A stretch of DNA of 39,616 bases, taken from the NCBI GenBank assembly GCA_028718225.1, contig JAQUMI010000001.1:1-39616 (forward strand), given 5' to 3'. A program made the translations under genes and the position numbers. Below the pieces are notes generated by a model. That model was not told the origin of the DNA and did not search any database. It was given only the letters and a program-made list of their open reading frames with translations. The stretch comes from Candidatus Omnitrophota bacterium. Its GTDB lineage: Bacteria; Omnitrophota; Gorgyraeia; Gygaellales; Profunditerraquicolaceae. This document shows, in pieces, positions 10,037 through 18,500 of this stretch (position 1 is its first letter; each line of letters begins with the position of its first letter).

Positions 10037-11589
10037 TTTGCGTATTCTATTGCCCGGGTTTCGCGAATAACCGTAACTTTAATCTGGCCGGGATATTCCA
10101 TGCCCTCCTCTATCTTCTTGCGGATTTCTCTGGACATATTAGTAGCCTCGGCGTCACTTATTTTCTCCGGCTGGACAATGACGCGAATTTCCCGTCCCGC
10201 TTGTATGGCAAAAGATTTCTCTACTCCCTTAAAGAGATTGGCAATAGATTCTAATTTTTCCAAACGTTTAATATATGTTTCCAGGGTCTCCCTGCGCGCC
10301 CCGGGTCGGGCAGCGCTGATGGCATCGGCCGCTATTGCCAGGACTGCGTATAAACTCTGCGGCGCGGTTTCCTCGTGGTGCGCTTCAATAGCCGCGACTA
10401 CTTCCGCAGACTCTCCGTATTTCTTAGCCAATTCTGCTCCCAGCTTGGCGTGCGTGCCTTCAACCTGATGATCCACGGCTTTACCGATGTCGTGCAAAAG
10501 GCCGATCCGGCGGGATAATTTAAAATCCAAGCCCAGTTCAGAAGCCATCGCCCCTAATAAAAACGAGGCTTCCTTGGAATGTTGCAACGCGTTCTGGCCG
10601 AAGCTGGTGCGGTATCTCAGGCGTCCGAGCAATTTAATCAGCTCCGGGTGCAAACCGTTTATGCCGGCCTCAAATGCCGCGCGTTCTCCTTCTTCGCGGA
10701 TCTTTTCATCCATTTCTTTCTTGGTTTTTTCCACAATCTCTTCAATCCTGCCCGGATGAATTCTTCCGTCAGCAAGGAGTTTTTCCAGGCTTAAGCGCGC
10801 GACTTCCCGGCGCACAGCGTCAAAAGCGGAAATCGTGACTGCCTCCGGAGTATCGTCGATAATCACATCCACCCCTGTGGCCATCTCCAAAGCGCGGATA
10901 TTCCTTCCCTCGCGGCCGATAACCCGACCCTTCATTTCATCGTTCGGCAGGGTCACCACGCTAACCGTAGATTCTACCGTGTGCTCGGCTGCGCACTTTT
11001 GTATCGCCAGGCTTAAGATCTCCCTGGCCTTCTTATCAGAGAGGCTACGCACCTCTTCTTCCTGTCTCTTGACTAGGGCTGCCTTTTCATTATTCAATTC
11101 TTCACTGACGCGGCCTAGCAAAATTTGCTTGGCTTCTTCTGCCGATAAAGAAGATATTTTCTGCAATCTTTCTTTTTCCTCGGCAATAAGCGCATGCAAC
11201 TGCGCGTCTTTCACTTTCATCCCCTCTTCCTGTTTTCTGATATTCTCATGTTTTGATTCAAGTTCTTTTTCTTTTTTCTCCAAAAGATCCAGCCGGCGGT
11301 CAATATTCTCTTCTTTCTGTGAGAATCTTTTCTCCATATTGGAGATCTCCTGGCGCCGGTCTTTGGTCTCACGCTCAAAATCCTGGCGGATGCGGTACAG
11401 CAAATCTTTGGCCTCTAACTCCGCTTCCCGGCGCTTATCCTGGACCTCTTTTCTGGCCTGCTCCAGGATAGCTTGCGCTTTGGATTCAGCATCCTGAATC
11501 TTTTTTTCAGCCACATATTTTCTTAAAGCATAACCCCCTAAAATAGACAAACAACCAACAATTAAAACTATCAATATGCTTAATAACAT
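10033..11589 (-). CDS. rny: ribonuclease Y
   Basis: N-terminal TM, long coiled coil, KH ([15 protein letters not shown]) and HD ([28 protein letters not shown]) motifs. Confidence 0.96.
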   Translation of the reverse strand: MLLSILIVLIVGCLSILGGYALRKYVAEKKIQDAESKAQAILEQARKEVQDKRREAELEAKDLLYRIRQDFERETKDRRQEISNMEKRFSQKEENIDRRLDLLEKKEKELESKHENIRKQEEGMKVKDAQLHALIAEEKERLQKISSLSAEEAKQILLGRVSEELNNEKAALVKRQEEEVRSLSDKKAREILSLAIQKCAAEHTVESTVSVVTLPNDEMKGRVIGREGRNIRALEMATGVDVIIDDTPEAVTISAFDAVRREVARLSLEKLLADGRIHPGRIEEIVEKTKKEMDEKIREEGERAAFEAGINGLHPELIKLLGRLRYRTSFGQNALQHSKEASFLLGAMASELGLDFKLSRRIGLLHDIGKAVDHQVEGTHAKLGAELAKKYGESAEVVAAIEAHHEETAPQSLYAVLAIAADAISAARPGARRETLETYIKRLEKLESIANLFKGVEKSFAIQAGREIRVIVQPEKISDAEATNMSREIRKKIEEGMEYPGQIKVTVIRETRAIEYAK

Positions 11590-11645
11590 GAATTACCTCC
11601 TTAAAGAGGATAAACCTAAGAAGCGATTTTTTATTGCGCAGTTTC

Positions 11646-12191
11646 TTAAGCGAAGAGTACTTTTTTGACGCTTACATCCTGGGGCGTAGTGGGGACAACC
11701 GGTAAGATCTGCAGGTCAAAGGCCAAGCCAATAGAAGGAGTCTCTTTAGGGATTCTGCTCAGGAAACGGTCATAATAACCTTTTCCTCTGCCCAGGCGAT
11801 TGCCTTTTTTATCAAAGGCGACTCCCGGGGTAATCACTAAATCCAGATCCTTAAGGCCGATGAACCTGCTGATAACAGGCTCGGATACTCCATAAGGGCC
11901 TTTTCTTAAATGGGCATGACTATCTAATATGGCTGGCCTTAAAGATATTCTACTTTTTACACAAACCGGCACGGCAATAATCTTACCTAATCTTTTTGCT
12001 GTCTCTATCATCTCTTGCGTGTCCACCTCGCCTTGCATGGCGATGTAAAACATCACTCTCTTTGCTTTCTTGAATTCTTTTTGCTTTAAAAGTTTATCCT
12101 TAATTAAACTGCTCTTTTGTTTACGGTCCTCCTCCTTCTGATTTTCGAGCTTAAGTAGAATTTTACTACGTAATGCCTGCTTTGTCAACAT
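11646..12191 (-). CDS. 5-formyltetrahydrofolate cyclo-ligase
   Basis: GVAFDKKGNRLGRGKGYYDRFLSRI signature of the MTHFS family. Confidence 0.9.
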   Translation of the reverse strand: MLTKQALRSKILLKLENQKEEDRKQKSSLIKDKLLKQKEFKKAKRVMFYIAMQGEVDTQEMIETAKRLGKIIAVPVCVKSRISLRPAILDSHAHLRKGPYGVSEPVISRFIGLKDLDLVITPGVAFDKKGNRLGRGKGYYDRFLSRIPKETPSIGLAFDLQILPVVPTTPQDVSVKKVLFA

Positions 12192-12202
12192 GCCTTAGAA
12201 CC

Positions 12203-12640
12203 CTACAAACAGGCCTCGCCCTTAGGTTTGTGCTCCTGGGAATCAAAGGGAACGGGCCTGCCCTGTTTAGTATAATAATCTTTTAATGCCGAACGTAAAG
12301 CCTCTTCTGCCAGGACCGAACAATGCATCTTGATCGGCGGAAGGCCTCCTAATGCCTCAGCTACTGCCTTGTTGGTAATCTTCAGTGCTTCTGAAATAGG
12401 CTTGCCCTTAACCATCTCCGTAACCATGGAGCTGGTGGCGACTGCTGCTCCGCAGCCGAAGGTCTTGAATTTCACATCCACAATCACATCGTTCTCTATC
12501 TTTAAGAACATCTTCATCACGTCGCCGCAGATAGGATTACCGACGGTGCCGATACCGCTGGCAGCGGGAATTTCCCCGACGTTGCGCGGATTCATAAAAT
12601 GATCCATAACTTTTTCGCTATAGGGGAGTTGTTCTGCCAT
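12203..12640 (-). CDS. iscU: Fe-S cluster scaffold IscU/NifU N-terminal-like
   Basis: YSEKVMDHFMNPRNVGEI...GNPICGDVMKMFLKI...FKTFGCGAAVATSSMVTE...KMHCSVLAEEALRSAL; three conserved Cys. Confidence 0.9.
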   Translation of the reverse strand: MAEQLPYSEKVMDHFMNPRNVGEIPAASGIGTVGNPICGDVMKMFLKIENDVIVDVKFKTFGCGAAVATSSMVTEMVKGKPISEALKITNKAVAEALGGLPPIKMHCSVLAEEALRSALKDYYTKQGRPVPFDSQEHKPKGEACL

Positions 12641-12641
12641 T

Positions 12642-13295
12642 TTATTTGTTCATTATTAATTTATGGGGCCGGGCTGATTTCTTAAAATCCTTTGGAGCCC
12701 GGATTCCTTTTAAGGATGCTAACTTATTTTTTTTCTCTAATTCCTTATAGATTAAAACCCAGGCGCAATCCCTCTCCTTATCCACTTCGCACTTGCCTTG
12801 ATTCATCCCGCCGCAAGGCCCGTTCAACAGGCCTTTGGCGCAAAGCGTGATCGGACAAATCCCTCCGGTTAAATCTAATACGCACTCTCCGCATAGAGAG
12901 CATTTTTCATAAAAATCGCCCTGGGCATCCATTACCGCGCCAAAAATAGTATTACAGCCAGGAAAAACCGCTAAGTTTAATCTGTCGTTATCCTTAAATG
13001 ACTGAACGCCCAAGCCGCAAGATAAGACTAAAACTGCCTCTGCCTGGCGCAAAGCCGATATATTCTTGGCCAGTTCGCTTTTAAGCTTAGCTGCTAGGCA
13101 AGGCGCGGAAGGTATGCAAGAGCCTACGACTATTTTGCCCTGAGACTCAAGACCCTCTTTCATTTTCAGAATCTCCGGCTCTCCTCCTGTTTTACAGGTA
13201 GTCGCGCACTCGCCGCAGCCAACTAGGAATATTTTAGTCTGGCCTTTTAAGCTATCTATAATACTGGGAAAGGGTTTTGACTCTGTTATAATCAT
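12642..13295 (-). CDS. metV: methylenetetrahydrofolate reductase C-terminal-like Fe-S protein (MetV-like)
   Basis: GCGECATTCKTGGEPE...KCSLCGECVLDLTGGICPITLCAKGLLNGPCGGMNQGKCEV; Cys pattern of the MTHFR C-terminal domain family. Confidence 0.8.
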   Translation of the reverse strand: MIITESKPFPSIIDSLKGQTKIFLVGCGECATTCKTGGEPEILKMKEGLESQGKIVVGSCIPSAPCLAAKLKSELAKNISALRQAEAVLVLSCGLGVQSFKDNDRLNLAVFPGCNTIFGAVMDAQGDFYEKCSLCGECVLDLTGGICPITLCAKGLLNGPCGGMNQGKCEVDKERDCAWVLIYKELEKKNKLASLKGIRAPKDFKKSARPHKLIMNK

Positions 13296-13301
13296 AGAAA
13301 A

Positions 13302-13330
13302 ATTTTACCACTATTTAAAGGTCAGGGCAA
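13302..13330 (-). promoter_or_regulatory. putative sigma70-type promoter for metV and downstream genes
   Basis: Minus strand TTGCCC-17 nt-TAAAAT directly upstream of metV. Confidence 0.45.
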
Positions 13331-13347
13331 GAAAAATATGGCCAGGA

Positions 13348-15408
13348 TTAGTCCTCTTCTTGACCACGGAAATATTCCTGCATCATCTTTAAAAACTCTT
13401 TATCTGATGCGCTTCTTTTGCCGGTATCTTCCTTAAATTCAGCGCCAGTTGCAGCAAATTCGTCTCCAGCATCTTCTACTTGAACGAACTTATCCATAAT
13501 ACCGTCTTCATCCAGAAAGCGCGAAGTTTGCGTAAAAACCGAACCTCCTCCATCCATAAAACTTCTGGGTGAACGGTCAATATGCGGTTTAAGTAAAAAG
13601 AGGTTTTCTTTAGCCCGGGTTGAGGCAACATAAAAAAGCCGGCGCTCTTCTTCAAGGCCTTCTTCATCTTCTAAGGATAAATATGAAGGTAAGTGGCCTT
13701 CGGCAACATAAATAAGAAAAACCGTGTGCCACTCCAGGCCTTTAGCTGAATGGATTGTAGATAAAGTAAGGGTAGAATCGTCTTTATCCCTTAGCCCTGC
13801 CTCGGCCAGGGAACGCTCCGGAGGCTCTAAGGCCATATCCGTTAAAAATTGCTCCAGCGATTTATAACGCGAGGCAATGCGCAAAAGCGAATCCAAGTCA
13901 TTAATCCTTTTATGGAAATCATCGTATTTATGCTTGAGCAAGGGCTGGTAATATTCCAGGAACATGGCAATAACCCTGGCGGGGTCCCTGCCTGCCTGGA
14001 CAGGTGAAGTTGAATCAATTTCTTTTAAAATATCCAGAAGCTTGCGCACTTCCTCTTTTTTTATCCCGTTTATCGAATCCAATCTGTCTTTACTGAAGGA
14101 AAGCGAATCAATGATCCTCTCGGCGCTCTTTGGCCCTATGCCGGGGATTAATAACAAAGCGCGCATCCAGCTTACCTGGTCCGCAGCGTTATAAACGATG
14201 CGTAAATACGAAATTACGTCCTTAATATGCGCTGCCTCGACAAATTTCTGGCCGCCGTATTTGACAAAGGGAATATTGCGGCTGGCTAGCTCTATTTCCA
14301 GGTCATTGGAATGCCAGCCTGACCTGAATAAAACTGCTATATCTTTTAATTCAATACCCTCTTCCCTTAATCCCAGAATTTTATCCGCGATATAGCGCGA
14401 TTGGGCATTCTCATCTTCGGCGTCAATAAAAAGGGGGGAGGAACCGCCTTTTTTGCGGGTATAAAGATTTTTCTCAAACTTCTCTTTTGCCCTGCGGATT
14501 ACTTCATTAGTCAGGTTCAGAATGGGCTGGGTTGAGCGATAGTTCTCCTCAAGAGTAATAATCCTGGTATTCTTAAATAAGCGGGGGAAATCCATAATAT
14601 TCCGGAAATTTGCCCCCCGGAAAGAGTAAATACTCTGGGCGTCGTCTCCGACAACCATAATGTTTTTATGCTCCGAAGCCAGAAGGCAGGCAATATAGGC
14701 CTGCAATTTATTGGTATCCTGGTATTCATCGACCATTATATATCTGTATCTACGGGAGAGCGCCAGGCGGGCATCCGCATGGTTTACCAGAAGCTCCTTT
14801 AGATAGACCAAAAGGTCGTCATAATCTAAAAGGGATTTCGCCGCCTTATATTTGCGGTATTCTTCGCGGATCTTCTTGATCTCATCGCCAAATTCCAAGA
14901 ACTGCGGGTATTCATCATATAAAACATCGGCCAATTTTTGGGATTTATTTATACTTTTGGAAATTACTTCCAAAATCGCCCTTTTTCTGGGGAAACGCTT
15001 ATCTGTTTTATCAAACCCAAGCCTGGCACGGATTAAATTTATAGTATCTGCGGCGTCAGATTCATCAAGGATAGAAAAGTTATTGGCGAGGTGCAATGCT
15101 TTGGCGTATCTTCTTAAGGTGGCGTTGGCAAAAGAATGAAAGGTCCCTCCGCTAACCCTGGAGCAGCGTTTATCCAGAAGCAAGCTAGCCCGATGGAGCA
15201 TCTCCTCGGCTGCCCTGCGGGTAAAGGTAAGGAGGAGGATCTCATCAGGTTTTATCCCCTTTTCGACCAGATAAGCTACCCGGTGCACCAAGACACGTGT
15301 CTTGCCGCTTCCTGCGCCGGCAATCACAAGATATGCGCCATCAATTGATTTAACGGCCTCAAGCTGCGCCGGGTTAAGTTCATTCTTATAATCAATCTTT
15401 TTATTCAT
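13348..15408 (-). CDS. UvrD/PcrA-like superfamily 1 DNA helicase
   Basis: LNPAQLEAVKS..., AGAGSGKTRVLVHRVAYLV, VDEYQDTNKLQ, VGDDAQSIYSFRGA, LSTIHSAKGLEWHTVFL, RRLFYVASTRAKENLFL. Confidence 0.93.
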   Translation of the reverse strand: MNKKIDYKNELNPAQLEAVKSIDGAYLVIAGAGSGKTRVLVHRVAYLVEKGIKPDEILLLTFTRRAAEEMLHRASLLLDKRCSRVSGGTFHSFANATLRRYAKALHLANNFSILDESDAADTINLIRARLGFDKTDKRFPRKRAILEVISKSINKSQKLADVLYDEYPQFLEFGDEIKKIREEYRKYKAAKSLLDYDDLLVYLKELLVNHADARLALSRRYRYIMVDEYQDTNKLQAYIACLLASEHKNIMVVGDDAQSIYSFRGANFRNIMDFPRLFKNTRIITLEENYRSTQPILNLTNEVIRRAKEKFEKNLYTRKKGGSSPLFIDAEDENAQSRYIADKILGLREEGIELKDIAVLFRSGWHSNDLEIELASRNIPFVKYGGQKFVEAAHIKDVISYLRIVYNAADQVSWMRALLLIPGIGPKSAERIIDSLSFSKDRLDSINGIKKEEVRKLLDILKEIDSTSPVQAGRDPARVIAMFLEYYQPLLKHKYDDFHKRINDLDSLLRIASRYKSLEQFLTDMALEPPERSLAEAGLRDKDDSTLTLSTIHSAKGLEWHTVFLIYVAEGHLPSYLSLEDEEGLEEERRLFYVASTRAKENLFLLKPHIDRSPRSFMDGGGSVFTQTSRFLDEDGIMDKFVQVEDAGDEFAATGAEFKEDTGKRSASDKEFLKMMQEYFRGQEED

Positions 15409-15483
15409 GGGATAGGTTTATGAGGATACTATTCTATCCCCTGGCAGGTTTATTGCAAGATAAATGTTTCTACTGCATAGATA

Positions 15484-15552
15484 AAGGGGCGTTCGTTTTA
15501 TGGAGAGGGGCCTTTCAAAGCCGATGAGCTCTTGGAAGGCATAACGCCCCTT
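15484..15552 (-). terminator. nested hairpin after the giant gene (terminator or structured 3' element)
   Basis: Outer stem AAGGGGCGTT (15484-15493)/AACGCCCCTT (15543-15552) encloses inner stem GCCTTTCAA (15510-15518)/TTGGAAGGC (15532-15540). Confidence 0.55.
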
Positions 15553-15557
15553 CTGCT

Positions 15558-18500
15558 TTAGTGTTTTGGCTCTTTAACTTTTACCGTAATCTGCGTTAAT
15601 GCCGACTGCATTGCATCCGCCGGTTTATCCGATTCTAAGACAATCAACATCTCTTTTAACGCTGTATCCGTAGCAACCAACCGCTCTTCTTCCAGCCTGA
15701 GCATATCGGCAATACAGGATAACACCTTATCAATATCCCGGTTATAATCTTTCTTTAGGCAACAGGACAATAAGTATTCTTTTATCCTTTGGCTGGAAGG
15801 CCTAATGCCGGCAGCAAGCAGGTTCTCTATCTGAGACCACTCCTCTTCTAGTTGAATCAGGGGTATTATAGGCGGTAGGCTTAAATTGACCCCGGGATGA
15901 GCTAATGTGGGCTGCGCGCTAATCGGCAAGGCGCGGAAGTCAATACCGCCTGTTTTCTTTTCCTGTTTATCAGAGATAGGGGTAGAGCTATTTTTTCGAA
16001 TACTTTCTTTATCCGAAAAATAAAGCGTATATTTTGCATTTATCGTCACGGTACGGGTATCGCCTTCAAGAGGCTGCCCTATTAAATCAAATTCTTCCCT
16101 GCCAGGGGTATCCTTAAGCGCTTTCCTTTTTGCCTCATCTTTTATGTATAAGGGAATACCGCCCTTATTCTTAATGTTTTTAGGTATAACCGCTTCGGTC
16201 ATTAATTTTTGTTCTTGCGGCGTGGGATAAGGATTCAGCATAAATCCTCTTTCCAATAAATAATTTACTACCAGGGGATTCTGGACATATACCGAAACAA
16301 AAAGAGGCTCTTTCCCCATAAAGGAGGGATCCTGCAGTTTTTCCAGAATAACATCCAAGAAAACACTGGAATAATTTTCGCCTCGATATTTTGGTTTTAT
16401 ATATATGTAATTTAAAAGCCTCTCCCCGGGGAGTATGTCTATAAAGCCGATCTGCTCGCCGTCTTTATTATAGAACGCCACTGAAATAATACCCCTTGCA
16501 TCGCCCTTGCGCATATACAATTTATCTCCACTACTTAAGGTAATCTCGCCTATCTCCTCTATCGGCTGCGCTCCTGGGACCTTTCCCGGGATCTCTCTTA
16601 TCGGTGAACCAGAAGTTTTGGCTTTTTCTACCATATCCCTTAATCCAGGAGAGAGCTGTCTCCTGCTAAATTCACTTAACTGTTCCGGCTTCATCTGTCT
16701 AAAAAGCCGGTTTATTATGTCTCTGCGCTTATTCTCTATGCGTATTTCTCCTTGTTTATTCCCGACTCTAAGCGACAAATCATAATTCTCTTTTTCGATA
16801 CTAGCTGCTTCCATAACAACAGCGTACAATTCCTCGCTTGATAAACTATCCAGGCTAGGGAATTCTGGCTCGACAAAATATACCGGTACGGGCCTATCGC
16901 CGATTATACTGATAACCTCTTGTTTATCTTTTATATTTGCTACTATACCGATTAAACCCGCCTTGTTAATACTCTCTATCCCGACGGCTATCCTTCTCCC
17001 TGAATCCCATTTGCTCAAAATAGGTACCTCAGTAACGTCAAAGAGTAGAATTATTTCAGCCGGAGATGTAACATTGCCAAAAGACAGGTAGGCTTCGTTT
17101 TCGGTAAACGGCTCCCCTTTCCAGTTAATCCCCAGGAATACGGCCTTGGCTTTTTGCCCAACGCCCAATCCATCTTTTAAAATGCTCTTGAGGCTAGCCA
17201 AAGCTGTGCCGTGTAAACCTAGGCCTTCCTCATTAGGATCGCGCATTCCATCTTTAGAATTAATGATTTCAACTAAACGCATGGGGTATTGCGGATTTTT
17301 CAATAACTCTTTATTGAACCTTTGCGTAAAAACCTCTACCGGCGAAGCGGCAGGCTCTTTTACCAGGGCGTAGGCCCGAAGCCTGTTTCCGGCAATCTCA
17401 ACATAGCCGCGCCGGCCACCGTAACCCTTCCAATGCCCCACATCAACATTGACGACCCGCAAATTTTTAGAAACTCTTACCTCGCTCCCCGGAACATGCC
17501 CTACCACCTGCAGGAAATCCAGGCCTTCTCCATTAATCAAGCCCGCGCCTTCTCCAAAAGTATTCCAAACCGCTGCGTGGATATTGCTGAAGTCTCCTTT
17601 CAAAAGCTCCTTATTCAGGTTATCCGCAACCTCTTTCGCGCTCCCTCCGTCCTTTACTCCGCCGTGGACAAACAAAACGCCCCGGTATTCATAAGCTGCT
17701 TTTACATCTGTTGAAGCTATGTCTTCTTTTAGCTTATTATAAAGTCTGCCCCATCTGCTAAAAAAAACAGACTTTGAATTTTTAATCTGGCCTGCCAGCA
17801 TCTCAATTCCCCGCTCATCCGACCATTTTTTTAAATAGGCTGCGGGCTCGCCTGCGTTTAATAACCAGACCCCTAGCGCTTTATTATCTCCCTGCATGCC
17901 TCTATAAAACATCTCTTCGTGATTACCCAGCAGGATAACTACGTCATTGCCTCTTACCTTTGCTTCCTGCTGAAGGGCAGAGATGAATTCATAAACTTCC
18001 AATGACTCCGGACCCCGGTCTATAAAATCCCCCTCAACTACCAGGTTTCCGTCTATATAGTTTCCGTTTTTATCGATTACTCCGGCATCCCTCAGGTCCT
18101 GCTTAAGCCCTTCAAGGTCGCCGTGAATATCCCCGATAACTGTGTGTCGTTTAGAAAATGCCTGGGGTAGGTCCACAGAAACCCCGGATTTTCTGACGAG
18201 CCCGTATTCCCGCGCATTAAACAACTTTGCTTCATAAACCCTTGATTGAATATCCGCCCTTACCGGAGAGGAGCTGCTAACCGAAAAACCTGCAGAAAAG
18301 CCCGGGAAAGAAAGCTGGTATATTCGCGGCTTAAATCTCGCTATGACCGCTCCCAGCTCATCGCTCCTTTCATCATCCCTCATTTGTTCACCAAAGTCTC
18401 TGCGATGATATATCCCATCCCTGTCATAATACCCGCAGGCAACAAGTTCCCAGCCGGAACTTTCAAACATTTTTACTATAGGCACCTTGCTAGCTTCCTG

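Noticed and set aside
10835-11497. 220-aa + strand ORF
   Set aside because: Antisense to the rny coiled coil; Ser/Phe/Cys-rich composition typical of reversed Glu/Lys-rich coding DNA, no recognisable domain.
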